From NCBI RefSeq assembly GCF_033449965.1, contig NZ_CP137761.1, positions 2,480,001 through 2,544,000 on the forward strand: a stretch of 64,000 bases of DNA, read 5' to 3'. Positions 33,476-42,903 of this stretch are shown piece after piece. The notes under the pieces are model-generated. The model worked only from the letters and a program-made list of their open reading frames with translations, was not told the origin of the DNA and searched no databases. Origin of the DNA: Bacillus sp. T3. Lineage in GTDB: Bacteria; Bacillota; Bacilli; Bacillales; Cytobacillaceae. The position numbers and the translations under genes were made by a program. Position 1 is the first letter of the stretch, and each line of letters opens with the position of its first letter.

Positions 33476-35806
33476 ATTGTCAGTAGAGTCTTTGATCACA
33501 AATTTATCAGGAGGAATATTTGTCATGAATGGACTAACATGAACAATCGATGCAATGTAAAGCTCATGCATCGCACGCGTACAAGCAGTGTAAAATAATT
33601 TCCGTTCACTTTCCTCAATATATTGGGAGCTATCATAAATGATCACAGCATCAAATTCGATTCCTTTAGCAAGATAGGAAGGTATGACAACCACTCCAGC
33701 TTCAAAGGCAATCGTACCTTTTTCAACCAAGCGAATCGGGATCTGGTCTTTTAATGCAGCATATGCGTTTTTACTTTCTAAAGCGGTCCGGCAAATAACT
33801 GCTATCGTATTGTGTCCTTCTTTTTTATATTGCTGAATTTGATCAAGCAAGTTAAGGTGAAGTTCTTGTTTCGACGGAAGAATTGCAACCACAGGTATAG
33901 TTCCTTCACGATTAAACGGGACAATTTTTTCTCCATCCTCGACAATATAACTTGTAAATTCGACAATCGGCTTAGTAGAGCGATAGGTTTGATTTAAAAC
34001 ATAAGTAGCAACAGAATCCGTCTGCTCAACCCTTTCGGTTAAAGATTTTGCTGTGCCACTTGACTCTGTGTAAATCGCTTGATTGATATCACCGAGCAGG
34101 GTCATTTTACTATATGGAAACATTTCTTTTATAAACGCAAGTTGAAATGGGGAGTAGTCCTGAGCTTCATCAATAAAAATATGCCGAATAGAGCTATTGG
34201 TTCTTTTCCCAAGAATCAAATCCTGTAAGTACACAAAAGGTGTCGCATCCTCATATAGGATTGATTTATTTTCTAAATTCAGATTGGTCATTTTGCATAT
34301 TTTTACCCAATTTTCGATTGGCTGAGGATTTTCTTCTTGAAATAATTGCTGATAGATCGCTACCATATCGACAAAATGAAATGCTTTTACGCGATTAAAA
34401 AGCGGCTTCATTTTTTGCTTAACAAGCATCTCAGCTAACAGCTCTTGCTCGCGTTCAAAGTCATCAAACGAGTTAGCGGAATAAAAACCTTTTTCCTCTA
34501 ATTTCTGATACGCATCGATAAAATCGTCCTTGTCTAAAAATTGAACAGCTTCCTCTACCCATTTTTTCTTTTTTTCAAGTTTAGCGTATTTTTTCAGTTC
34601 TTTAAATAACCACTCTTTAACAAGCTGAATACGATTTGGTATTGAGAATCCTCGATCTAAGCTATAGAAATAATCATAGATTTGTTCTTTTGAAACAATC
34701 ATTTTCTTCCGAAAAACAATTGGTTTGAAAAATAAACCCTTTTCGGCTAATTCTTCAACATGAGCTTCAATAAGTTGTTTGAATGCCATGCTACTCTTAT
34801 AGCGAATGCTTACAAGTCTTGTTTGATATTCCGGTGCTTCTTTTTCAGTTAACAAATATTCAATTTGATTAAATGGGTCTTCTAGCATGAACGCTTTGCT
34901 TAACCGCTGATCAAGATATTCTTGAAAGGTGCTTTGCTGCATATTTTCCTCTCCCAGCTCTGGGAGCACCGTTGAAATGTAACTATTAAATAATGGATTT
35001 GGTGAAAACAAAATGATATTTTCCGGTGATAACGTATTACGGTAACGATAGAGCAAATAGGCAACCCGCTGCAAGGCCGCAGATGTTTTCCCGCTTCCCG
35101 CTACTCCCTGCACTACTACAATCTGACTCCGCTCATTACGAATAATCTCATTTTGTTCCTTTTGAATGGTTGCGACAATACTTTTCATTTGTGTATCGGC
35201 ATTATTCCCTAAAACCGCCTGAAGCATTTCATCACGAATGGTTACCCCAGAATCAAACATCCCAGTAATTTGACTATCTTTAATGATAAATTGCCGTTTT
35301 AAATTCATTTCGCCACTTATGGTTCCAATGGGTGTTTTATAATGTGCTGGACCTGGTGGAAAATCGTAATACAGACTTGAGATTGGAGCCCGCCAATCAT
35401 AAATGAGGAATTCTTGGTCGTCTTGATCCATAAAGGATGCAATTCCAATATAGATTGTTTCAGCAGCTCTTTCACCATCTTCGAAAAAATCAATTCTGCC
35501 GAAATACGGTGAATACTTCAAACGGGTTAACGTTTGCATTTGTCGATGAATATGAGTATGGTTTCGTTCACGTTCACCTAGCAATTCCGCTTGCTGCCTT
35601 AAGCTCGTATGCGTTTCGATAACGTCATCCGGTTCATCCATATTAACGGTAACATCACTCCAAAATGTTTCGCGCAGCTCTTTTACATCTTTCCGAACGT
35701 TGCCGCCTTTTTCCTGCAAAAGCATCATTTTTTGATCAATTTCTGTAACTATGCTATTTACCCTTTCCTGTTCCAAACCCCATTCAGGATGTTTATCGTG
35801 GCTCAT
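33452..35806 (-). CDS. helD: HelD, RNA polymerase recycling motor ATPase
   Basis: A 784-residue UvrD/Rep-like superfamily 1 ATPase of the HelD type, which releases stalled or post-termination RNA polymerase. The N-terminal coiled coil (about 1-90) inserts in the secondary channel in known structures. DQEFLIYDWRAPISSLYYDF is typical of HelD. Walker A VQGVAGSGKTSAALQR is near residue 232, Walker B IRHIFIDEAQDYSPFQL is near 540, and later motifs include LGDINQAIY and TYRSTKPI. Length agrees with B. subtilis HelD (774). The frame is intact. Confidence 0.93.
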   Translation of the reverse strand: MSHDKHPEWGLEQERVNSIVTEIDQKMMLLQEKGGNVRKDVKELRETFWSDVTVNMDEPDDVIETHTSLRQQAELLGERERNHTHIHRQMQTLTRLKYSPYFGRIDFFEDGERAAETIYIGIASFMDQDDQEFLIYDWRAPISSLYYDFPPGPAHYKTPIGTISGEMNLKRQFIIKDSQITGMFDSGVTIRDEMLQAVLGNNADTQMKSIVATIQKEQNEIIRNERSQIVVVQGVAGSGKTSAALQRVAYLLYRYRNTLSPENIILFSPNPLFNSYISTVLPELGEENMQQSTFQEYLDQRLSKAFMLEDPFNQIEYLLTEKEAPEYQTRLVSIRYKSSMAFKQLIEAHVEELAEKGLFFKPIVFRKKMIVSKEQIYDYFYSLDRGFSIPNRIQLVKEWLFKELKKYAKLEKKKKWVEEAVQFLDKDDFIDAYQKLEEKGFYSANSFDDFEREQELLAEMLVKQKMKPLFNRVKAFHFVDMVAIYQQLFQEENPQPIENWVKICKMTNLNLENKSILYEDATPFVYLQDLILGKRTNSSIRHIFIDEAQDYSPFQLAFIKEMFPYSKMTLLGDINQAIYTESSGTAKSLTERVEQTDSVATYVLNQTYRSTKPIVEFTSYIVEDGEKIVPFNREGTIPVVAILPSKQELHLNLLDQIQQYKKEGHNTIAVICRTALESKNAYAALKDQIPIRLVEKGTIAFEAGVVVIPSYLAKGIEFDAVIIYDSSQYIEESERKLFYTACTRAMHELYIASIVHVSPFMTNIPPDKFVIKDSTDNKVKGLSD

Positions 35807-35977
35807 CGAATTCCTCCCAAAAATTATTTCTAAACAAATCGTTGACTTTCATGTTTGTTTGTGTTAATGTTATTATAGGATATATTTAAAGAAAATGTTT
35901 CGGTATTATATCACCATTGATTATCATATCATGGCTATTCATTATTTACAATTCAAAATATAGTGTTTCCATTTCAA

Positions 35978-35998
35978 ACGACAAATTAGCGTCGTTTT
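35978..35998 (+). terminator. Terminator-like hairpin in the helD upstream region
   Basis: ACGAC pairs with GTCGT around an AT-rich loop, followed by six T on the plus strand. No plus-strand gene precedes it closely, so its use is unclear. Confidence 0.4.
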
Positions 35999-36015
35999 TT
36001 TATTTGTAAATTTTT

Positions 36016-36049
36016 AAAGGACCTTCCTCAAAAGTGTAGAAGGTCCTTT
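36016..36049 (-). terminator. Intrinsic terminator of the GGDEF gene
   Basis: A ten-base perfect stem, AAAGGACCTT with AAGGTCCTTT, touching the stop codon of the diguanylate cyclase gene. On the minus strand TTTAAAAATTT follows. Confidence 0.8.
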
Positions 36050-36776
36050 ATTTTATACTGGGCTGATAGTAAGCAACCGTGTTCTTTCCTTTATTTTTTG
36101 CTTCATACATCGCCTTATCTGCACGTTGTATCAGTAATTCCTCATCCAATCCATCATCTGGTGATATGCTTGCTCCAATACTTGCTGTGATTTGCACAGA
36201 TCGACCATTTAGGATAAAAGGCTTTGAAAATTTGTTTTTAACACAGGCGACAATCTCAATTGCCGAGCTCTTATTACAATCAGTTAGCACGATTATAAAC
36301 TCGTCTCCTCCCAGCCTGGCAACCATATCTTTCTCACTTATACACGATTTCAGAGTGCTTCCAACCTCTACCAGTAGCAAATCACCAATATAATGGCCAA
36401 ATTCATCATTTACTACTTTAAATCCATCTAAATCGATGAATAACACAACAAACGACTTATTATCCAGTTTTATTTGTTGGATTGATTTTTTTAAAAATTT
36501 ATATAGTAGGGAGCGGTTGGGAAGCAATGTTAATTCATCATAGTAAGCCATCTGCGTCAGTTGCTTTTGTTTTTTCATTAACTCTTTATGATAGAAATCG
36601 GCCTTGTCATACTGCATTCCTAGCCAATAAATAATCATCGTAACAGCGATTAAAACAGATAAATCAATTTCTAACCTTAGGATGCTATGAAGTGAAATAA
36701 AGTTGTATATACAATAGGGTATGCCGACTAACAAACTGATAAACGTTGTTATTATTCTTCCTTTATAGCCCATCAT
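36048..36776 (-). CDS. Membrane diguanylate cyclase (GGDEF)
   Basis: A 242-residue protein with two membrane segments (about 8-30 and 37-54), a short coiled linker and a GGDEF domain. The linker end DELTLLPNRSLLYKFL, IDLDGFKVVNDEFGHYIGD and the active-site RLGGDEFIIVL (about residue 155) are all complete, so it should make cyclic di-GMP. No RxxD inhibitory site is seen five residues before GGDEF. It has no EAL partner in the window and stands alone. Confidence 0.92.
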   Translation of the reverse strand: MMGYKGRIITTFISLLVGIPYCIYNFISLHSILRLEIDLSVLIAVTMIIYWLGMQYDKADFYHKELMKKQKQLTQMAYYDELTLLPNRSLLYKFLKKSIQQIKLDNKSFVVLFIDLDGFKVVNDEFGHYIGDLLLVEVGSTLKSCISEKDMVARLGGDEFIIVLTDCNKSSAIEIVACVKNKFSKPFILNGRSVQITASIGASISPDDGLDEELLIQRADKAMYEAKNKGKNTVAYYQPSIK

Positions 36777-36975
36777 TCCACCGCCGAATTATCAATTTTT
36801 ACGATGAAGATCCACTTTCGTGAAATATTTTGATAATCATTATTTTAACATAGATTATTTAGACATAGCGAAATTTCATGAAGCTTGTCCTAATCATTTA
36901 TAATGTTTATTTTTTTATCATAGTTTATATATAATCGCTATGCTTTTTTCGTTTATCCACCCTTCATAAAGCATA

Positions 36976-37015
36976 AAAAACCCTGCTCCGTTTAATTGTA
37001 AACGTGCAGGGTTTT
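36976..37015 (-). terminator. Terminator of the 37060-37200 small gene
   Basis: AAACCCTGC pairs with GCAGGGTTT, with GTTTAC/AAAC pairs inside. On the minus strand six T follow. Confidence 0.85.
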
Positions 37016-37059
37016 ATGGTTTGAGTTCGACATGGGATTCCGTCTTAATCACTTCCTAA

Positions 37060-37200
37060 TCAATAATTTGATTGCTTACTATATTCATGAATTTGTTCAT
37101 TTGTTAAATTCTTAATGAAATAAGTAAATGAAATATACTCCATCCCATAGTTTTCACAAGCACTTTTGTAATTTTCATAAGCTTCGCGATATATTTCCAT
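37060..37200 (-). CDS. Small protein of unknown function, 46 residues
   Basis: Encodes MEIYREAYENYKSACENYGM then EYISFTYFIKNLTNEQIHEYSKQSNY. AGGAGG lies seven bases before the ATG and a strong terminator follows, which together make it a believable gene despite its size. It is rich in Tyr, Glu and Asn, with no membrane segment. I do not recognise it. Confidence 0.7.
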   Translation of the reverse strand: MEIYREAYENYKSACENYGMEYISFTYFIKNLTNEQIHEYSKQSNY

Positions 37201-37317
37201 CCGTTTATCCTCCTTTTAACTGTTATATAACAACTTATTTAAGTTAATACTAATATATGACAGATTGAATGATTCGTCAATGAATTTTTCAAAAAAAGTT
37301 CAAAATTTAGCCACAAA

Positions 37318-37357
37318 AAAAGACAGACCTGTTAAATTGAATTAAAGGTCTATCTTT
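37318..37357 (-). terminator. Intrinsic terminator of yeeI
   Basis: AAAGA-AGACCT pairs with AGGTCT-TCTTT with one mismatch, followed by a run of T on the minus strand. It lies just beyond the yeeI stop. Confidence 0.75.
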
Positions 37358-37364
37358 GTATGTA

Positions 37365-38084
37365 TTATTCGCCTAAATCAACATTGTGGTACACACGTTG
37401 AACATCATCTAAATCTTCAAGCGCATCAATCATTTTTTCAAACTTTGCTAGTCCATCTTCCGGTAACGTTACGTCATTTTGCGCTAGCATTGTCAGCTCA
37501 GCAACCGTGAATTCTGAAACTCCAGCGCTCTTCAATGCTTCCTGTACGGCATGAAACTGTTCTGGCTCTGCATAAACGATAACCGCATCATCCTCTTCAA
37601 TGATGTCACGAACGTCTACATCTGCTTCCATTAGTATTTCTAGAACATCATCTGCTGTTTTTCCTTCAAGTCCTATAACTGCAGTAGCATCGAACATGTA
37701 AGCAACAGAACCACTTACACCCATGTTACCTCCATTTTTCCCGAATGCTGCACGAACATCAGACGCAGTACGATTGACATTATTGGTTAATGCGTCGACA
37801 ATGACCATCGACCCATTTGGTCCAAAACCTTCATAACGAAGCTCAGAGTAGTTTTCTTCAGAACCGCCTTTTGCCTTATCAATGGCACGATCGATAATGT
37901 GCTTTGGTACATTGTACGTTTTTGCACGCTCAAGTACGAATCTTAATGCTTGATTTGACTCAGGATTGGGTTCTCCTTGTTTTGCTGCTACATAAATTTC
38001 AACGCCAAACTTGGCATAAATACGACTTGTATTTGCATCCTTTGACGCTTTTTTGTCCTTAATATTGTTCCATTTACGACCCAT
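37365..38084 (-). CDS. yeeI: YebC/PmpR-family protein YeeI
   Basis: A 239-residue member of the YebC family, closest to B. subtilis YeeI: MGRKWNNIKDKKASKDANTS at the start and TLPEDGLAKFEKMIDALEDL near the end. Other hallmarks are EIYVAAKQGEPNPESN, NVPKHIIDRAIDKAKGG and RYEGFGPNGSMVIVDALTNN. YebC proteins were first called transcription regulators, and recent work ties them to ribosome stalling at proline-rich stretches. The ATG at 38084 matches the family start; an adjacent ATG at 38087 is possible. Confidence 0.93.
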   Translation of the reverse strand: MGRKWNNIKDKKASKDANTSRIYAKFGVEIYVAAKQGEPNPESNQALRFVLERAKTYNVPKHIIDRAIDKAKGGSEENYSELRYEGFGPNGSMVIVDALTNNVNRTASDVRAAFGKNGGNMGVSGSVAYMFDATAVIGLEGKTADDVLEILMEADVDVRDIIEEDDAVIVYAEPEQFHAVQEALKSAGVSEFTVAELTMLAQNDVTLPEDGLAKFEKMIDALEDLDDVQRVYHNVDLGE

Positions 38085-38323
38085 CATGAACACTCGCTTT
38101 CAACTTTTGCTTGTATACCAATAAAACTTGGCTAGATTCAACTATTATATTATACCTTAATTACACCATTTGTTAAGTGCTTGGAACATAAAAGGAATCG
38201 AGAACATTCATTGCGTTTAATTTTTATTCCGTATTATGTTGGATGAATTGTAGATAATGGAATGAATTAAATTCAGAGCCAATATGATTAATAATAACGA
38301 TTTACTTTGCGGAGGTGTAAATG

Positions 38324-38803
38324 ATGAGCTTTTATCTCCCATTTATTATCGGTATTCTTTTGTTAATCGGCATCTCCATTTATTCTCTGTTCTGGTTTAC
38401 GAAGAAAAAAACAAATTCAGTTAGAAAAAAAATCTTAAGTGGTGATAGGACATATTTATCCCATTGGACCTATGATGATTCTATTAATTTCGCCTCCTTC
38501 CAAGGAAGGGCTAGTGCTTTATCGTGGTATAAAAAGAAACTTGAACACGTAAAAGAAGTCTATATTTGCCCGGATGGAGTGCTAATCGGAGATGTTATAT
38601 TTTACAGTTGGAATCGTTTTGCTTATTTTAAGGATTTAAAGATTACAAACGGGAATCCAGCATGCATTTTTATCAAAATAGAATTTTCAGCTGGAGAGAC
38701 AGAAACGGTTGCTGAATTTCAAATTCCTATACCTCCTGGAAAAGAACAAGAGGCAGAAGAAGTTCTAGACACATTGTATGGAATTGTTCGGTTTTGTTAT
38801 TAA
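38324..38803 (+). CDS. Single-pass membrane protein of unknown function
   Basis: A 159-residue protein with an N-terminal membrane segment (FYLPFIIGILLLIGISIYSLFWF), a basic stretch (TKKKTNSVRKK) and a soluble domain with many aromatic residues that is probably cytosolic by the positive-inside rule. GGAGGTG lies six bases before the second of two adjacent ATGs. It ends in a shared terminator with ppnP. No family is recognised. Confidence 0.7.
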   Translation: MSFYLPFIIGILLLIGISIYSLFWFTKKKTNSVRKKILSGDRTYLSHWTYDDSINFASFQGRASALSWYKKKLEHVKEVYICPDGVLIGDVIFYSWNRFAYFKDLKITNGNPACIFIKIEFSAGETETVAEFQIPIPPGKEQEAEEVLDTLYGIVRFCY

Positions 38804-38829
38804 GGGTCGTTTTTCATCACAAAAGAAAA

Positions 38830-38855
38830 CAGAGTCTCCATTACTTGGGACTCTG
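38830..38855. terminator. Two-way terminator
   Basis: CAGAGTC pairs with GACTCTG around a 12-base loop, between the convergent membrane protein gene and ppnP. Confidence 0.75.
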
Positions 38856-38880
38856 CTTCTCACTTTTTGTATTCAAATTA

Positions 38881-39189
38881 CTAATCGTGATAAGAACAAC
38901 AATAATCAACCACACTTGTAACCTTCAATAAGAATGACTCATTTGCAGGGACAAAGAACACGCCCGTACCATTGATCTCCTGCCATTCCTCACCCATTAA
39001 TTTAAATTCCAATTGACCAGAAAGGATTTCCATTTCCTCTTTCTGTGAGGTTGAAAACTCATATTCTCCAGGAAGCATAATTCCCAATGTCTTTTTTGTA
39101 CCATCTGAGAAAAATACTGTTCTGCTCGTTACTTTTCCATCAAAATAAATATTGGCCTTTTTTGCTAAACTAACATTTGTAAAATCCAT
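38881..39189 (-). CDS. ppnP: Pyrimidine/purine nucleoside phosphorylase (PpnP, DUF1255)
   Basis: A 102-residue cupin-fold protein. MDFTNVSLAKKANIYFDGKV, SDGTKKTLGIMLPGEYEF, EEMEILSGQLEFKL and FFVPANESFLLKV follow the family from end to end. In E. coli PpnP cleaves several nucleosides with phosphate. The ATG at 39189 has AAAGGGTG upstream; longer open frames have no such site. The stop falls in CCSYHD. It stands alone. Confidence 0.88.
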   Translation of the reverse strand: MDFTNVSLAKKANIYFDGKVTSRTVFFSDGTKKTLGIMLPGEYEFSTSQKEEMEILSGQLEFKLMGEEWQEINGTGVFFVPANESFLLKVTSVVDYCCSYHD

Positions 39190-39341
39190 CAATATCACCC
39201 TTTCAAATCCCAATTTATCATAAAATAATAAAAATTTAAACAAGTCCTTTAGTGAGAAAATTGAATGAGCGAGCATGGCCATTCCAAAATTATGATAAAT
39301 ATGATAAATTTAGATATTATTGATTTGATTGTTAGGATGTG

Positions 39342-40522
39342 ATGGCTATTAAAAATAAAAATGCTTTAATGATCCTCTTCTTTATTATGTTTCTCGTTTA
39401 TGTCGGATTTGGAATCATGATTCCAGTCCTTCCGTTCTACGCTGAGGAGATTGGAGCTTCTCCGACCGAACTCGGATTGCTCATGGCAATCTATTCGTTA
39501 ATGCAACTTATCTTTGCACCAATGTGGGGTAAAGTGTCTGACCGAATTGGTCGGAAGCCGGTTCTGTTAATCGGGATAGCCGGACTTGCCCTTTCATTCT
39601 TTATGATGGCGGTCTCAACCAACCTATGGATGCTTTTTCTAGCCAGAACGATCGGAGGTGTTCTTTCTGCGGCGAACATGCCAACGACGATGGCGTATGC
39701 CGCTGACATTACAACACCAGAGGATCGTGGTAAAGGGATGGGAATGATTGGGGCTGGAATTGGATTAGGATTTGTATTCGGACCAGCAATCGGAGGTATC
39801 TTTTCTAAGTATAGTCTCACCCTACCATTTTATCTGTCTGGGATTTCTGCACTGTTAACACTTGTGATGGTCGTTCTATTTTTAAAAGAGTCATCAACAA
39901 TTGAAAGCCGAATCCATAATAGCACAAACAAAGGATCGATCTGGGATGCTTTTAACGGCAACCTTTCGATTTTGTTCATTTTACAATTATTCATTTCTCT
40001 CTCTTTCAGGTCTGGAAGCAACATTTGCTTATTTTGCGGCTGAAAAAGCTGGAATGGATTCGACCGAAATGGGATATGTGTTTATGATTATGGGGCTAGC
40101 TGGTGCATTTGTACAAGGCGGCTTAATGGGGAAATTAACAAAGAAATTTGGAGATGGACCAGTTATCCAAGGCGGAATTATTATTTCTATCATTGGATTT
40201 GCGTTAATTCTGCTTACCAATAATTTTGTAACGGCAGCTGTTTATTTAACCATTTTTGGAATAGGAAATGGCGTGATTCGCCCAAGTATTTCTTCTGTTT
40301 TAACAAAAAGCTCTTCAATCGGATATGGAAGCACAACTGGACTCCTTTCTTCCTTTGATTCAATCGGCCGAATTGTTGGTCCCGTACTTGGTGGATGGTT
40401 ATATTCTCTATCAATCGGACTTCCTTACATTTCCAGGAGTGGTTCTATCCGTTATTGCGCTAGTCCTTTATCAAGTATACAAAGTAAAAGAAAAGGCATT
40501 ACGTACAAATCCTTCTTTATAA
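39342..40522 (+). CDS. MFS multidrug-type transporter; two frameshifts in this sequence
   Basis: A 12-helix major facilitator protein of about 392 residues when two shifts are corrected. The N-terminal half is normal: helix 1 with YVGFGIMIPVLPFYAEEIGA, the A motif GKVSDRIGRKPVLL, and GPAIGGIFSKY. The frame breaks at about 40008 (LFISLSF then RSGSN; removal of one base gives ISLSFGLEATFAYFAAEKAG). It breaks again at about 40435 (LPYIS then RSG; removal gives LPYISGVVLSVIALVLYQVY). The corrected end is at 40522. Both breaks are one extra base inside a CAGG. The motifs point to a drug/H+ antiporter of the TetA/NorA kind; the substrate is unknown. Confidence 0.85.
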
Positions 40523-40561
40523 ATTGGCTCTATTTAAGAACGATGTAAAGTTTTGAGCGCT

Positions 40562-40826
40562 CTGTTGATTGGAGTGGAAGGTGCGAGACTCCTGCGGGAG
40601 AAGGTGTCACGGGAGACCCCTCAGGCGTAAAACGCCGAGGAGAAAGAAAAGCGGAAGCGGCTTGCCCAGGGGCGACAGGCATAAGACGAGCCGGCATGAA
40701 GGTCGTTCTTTGACCTTCTTGACGGATTGGCTGTAGACCTGCGAGCCCCTAGCCGCTGCAGTTAGACAGGCTCCCGGACTCCCCGCGGAAAGGGAGCACC
40801 TGGAACGGAAATCAACAGACAATTTT
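40562..40826 (+). repeat. Bacillus-type palindromic repeat, split by another repeat
   Basis: The outer unit begins CTGTTGATTGGAGTGGAAGG and ends GGAACGGAAATCAACAG, so its ends are inverted copies. Inner parts such as GCGAGACTCCTGCGGGAG and CTCCCGGACTCCCCGCGG also pair. This is a common extragenic palindrome of Bacillaceae. Its centre, after CGCCGAGGAG, is interrupted by the second repeat at 40646-40769. Confidence 0.85.
40646..40769 (+). repeat. Dispersed GC-rich repeat inserted in another repeat
   Basis: GAAAAGCGGAAGCGGCTTGCCCAGGGGCGACAGGCATAAG (in parts) to CCCCTAGCCGCTGCAGTTAGACAG. Its ends match the unit at 12803-12920 closely while the middle differs (GAAGGTCGTTCTTTGACCTTC, itself a hairpin). 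It sits inside the outer palindrome, so it must have arrived later. Confidence 0.85.
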
Positions 40827-40843
40827 AACACAAAAAAATTAAA

Positions 40844-40870
40844 AAAGTCGACTCAAATGGCAGTCGACTT
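40844..40870. terminator. Intrinsic terminator
   Basis: AAGTCGACT pairs perfectly with AGTCGACTT around an eight-base loop; A- and T-rich tracts lie on both sides. It ends the gene at 40889 on the minus strand. Confidence 0.8.
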
Positions 40871-40888
40871 ATTTAATTTATGTACATT

Positions 40889-41782
40889 TTACTCATCGAT
40901 TGGATCGGTGCGAAATGTGTGAAATTTATTTGAACTGCCAAATGCTTTGTCTAGAAAGTGTACAGAAATATACAACCAAAAAATGGCTACAGTAGAAACA
41001 ACTAAGAACCAACCGTCCCTAATAACAAACCAACCTAAACGATAACAAGTAAAGTATATTAAATAGAGAAAAAAGATCACGATTGCCTGTATAACCCAGT
41101 GTAATTTTTTTAAAATGATGATAATCATTATAATTGAAAAAACAGTATAGTTCATTATAACAATGCTTGAACGACTCCAAATTGGGTTAGATAACCATTC
41201 TGTATTAAAGCTTTGTATTCTAAATAAAATAAAAATCCCCCATAGCAGTAACACAGTATACAAGGGAAATAATGCAAGCAATATATATAAATAATAGGCA
41301 ATCGACTTCATCCCCTGTTTCAATTTAGCATACATCATATTTGCAATCCAAAAGAAAATTGAAATTAATACGAGGGTCATCCACGTACGATACCAGTGAT
41401 GCTGATAAATATTTAATGCCAAAAATAATTCTTCAACTAATCCATAAATCCCGGCAAAAATAAAAACCCAATAATACCTTAGATTAAAGATGACATATAA
41501 CAGAGCAGATGCGGAGACAGATACTTGAGAAAAGACATTCCCTGCAAGGTTATCATCAAATGCAAGAGGAGGATTCTTGGTAATCTTCGGAAAATACTCA
41601 TACGAATCTAAATAGATAAGTACGACTGTTTCAAAGATAAAAGTTAACCCTAAAATCGACAAGAAATAGGCAAATGTAAACAGTTTCCTATCAGCATGAT
41701 AAATCACGACAAATATTTCAACGATCGATACTAGTCCTAAAAGTAGGTACCAAATGGTATTTGTCCAAAAAGTGGCTTCCAT
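40889..41782 (-). CDS. Polytopic membrane protein of unknown function
   Basis: A 297-residue protein with eight or nine membrane helices and short loops rich in Tyr and Trp (NIYQHHWYRTWMTLV; LDKAFGSSNKFHTFRTDPIDE at the cytosolic end). It resembles the CBO0543-like membrane proteins common in Bacillus, which have no known function. It has no charged or catalytic motif. It stands alone, with a terminator behind it and a terminator before it. Confidence 0.7.
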   Translation of the reverse strand: MEATFWTNTIWYLLLGLVSIVEIFVVIYHADRKLFTFAYFLSILGLTFIFETVVLIYLDSYEYFPKITKNPPLAFDDNLAGNVFSQVSVSASALLYVIFNLRYYWVFIFAGIYGLVEELFLALNIYQHHWYRTWMTLVLISIFFWIANMMYAKLKQGMKSIAYYLYILLALFPLYTVLLLWGIFILFRIQSFNTEWLSNPIWSRSSIVIMNYTVFSIIMIIIILKKLHWVIQAIVIFFLYLIYFTCYRLGWFVIRDGWFLVVSTVAIFWLYISVHFLDKAFGSSNKFHTFRTDPIDE

Positions 41783-41867
41783 AATTACCCCGTGTACTGA
41801 AAATTTATGATAAGTATGCAGATATAGTTATCGTTTACAAATTGAAACCACAATATTCGACTAAAAA

Positions 41868-41897
41868 ACCACCTTATCGAATAACAGACAAGGTGGT
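41868..41897 (-). terminator. Intrinsic terminator of the ABC transporter genes
   Basis: ACCACCTT pairs with AAGGTGGT, followed by TTTTTTAG on the minus strand. Confidence 0.85.
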
Positions 41898-41922
41898 AAT
41901 GATTTTTATAAATTTAACTATC

Positions 41923-42903
41923 TTAATAAACGTCTTTTCTCATAAACATGAAAAAGGATACAAATGCCCCAAGTGCTCCCCAGACGAGGAGTACCAATAA
42001 AGTAAATCCAAGATTCATGCCTTCAATTGGAGGAGTTCCCCCTGTTAGATAAATGGTAGGAGTCAAATTCACCATAAACAAATATTTGGCTGATTCCCAA
42101 GAGGAAACCATATTCGTTAAAATCATTCCTGCGATTAAACAAGCAAGCATGACACCCATTCCAGCTGCTGTACTTTTAATCAGGGTTGAAAGCATAAAGG
42201 ATAATGTACCGACTACTAGTGAGACAAACCATGCTAAGCCAAATACCATTAACAAAAACTTCCACTGTGGAACAAGATGTACTGCCTCTGTGCTCAGTTC
42301 ACCATTTTTTACAGAAAAACCAGTTAAGAGCGGCGCCGACCATCCGCTATAACCAAACACAATTCCTGAAATGACATAGGACAAAACAGCAAAGGACATT
42401 ATCAAAAATGATACAGAAAGAATAAGCGTAATGTATTTACTTAATAGGATGCGCCACCTCTTCACCGGCCTTGTTAGCAAAAGCTTAATTGTTCCTCCAC
42501 TATGCTCGGAGGATACGATGTCTGATGCTATAATCATCACGAGCAATGGAAGCAACAGCTGAATTGCATGCTGGAGAAATTCGCGAACAAACGTTGGGGC
42601 TCCAGGTTCTGTTGGATTGACATCATGATCTAAATAATATTGCTGTTGCTTAACAGAAATTTGTAGCTGTTGCTTCCACTCTTCGGAGATTCCCGTACTG
42701 GTTAGACGATTTTGCTTATTAATAATATCCTGCTGCAAAGTTGTCCGCCAATCTCTTGTCCCAAGCGTTTCTTGAATGCGCTCCTGCTCACGAAATTGTG
42801 CGTAAGTAAACATAGAAATCAGAACAACCATAATCAGGATCACGACAACCAATTTCTTTTTTCGTACAATTTTCAATAATTCATTTTGGATGAGATTAAT
42901 CAA
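41923..42903 (-). CDS. ABC-2 type transporter permease
   Basis: A 326-residue permease. One membrane helix near residue 20 precedes a soluble extracellular domain (about 40-110, with many Gln), and five more helices follow, including the ABC-2 pattern SSEHSGGTIKLLLTRPVKRW. The end of the ATPase gene overlaps its start by eight bases. The pair is of the BcrAB/NatAB kind, used for export or self-protection. The substrate is unknown. Confidence 0.88.
   Translation of the reverse strand: MINLIQNELLKIVRKKKLVVVILIMVVLISMFTYAQFREQERIQETLGTRDWRTTLQQDIINKQNRLTSTGISEEWKQQLQISVKQQQYYLDHDVNPTEPGAPTFVREFLQHAIQLLLPLLVMIIASDIVSSEHSGGTIKLLLTRPVKRWRILLSKYITLILSVSFLIMSFAVLSYVISGIVFGYSGWSAPLLTGFSVKNGELSTEAVHLVPQWKFLLMVFGLAWFVSLVVGTLSFMLSTLIKSTAAGMGVMLACLIAGMILTNMVSSWESAKYLFMVNLTPTIYLTGGTPPIEGMNLGFTLLVLLVWGALGAFVSFFMFMRKDVY

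Noticed and set aside
40607..40831. A 74-codon minus-strand frame
   Set aside because: It lies within the nested repeats and its product is low in complexity; repeats of this sort often give chance frames.
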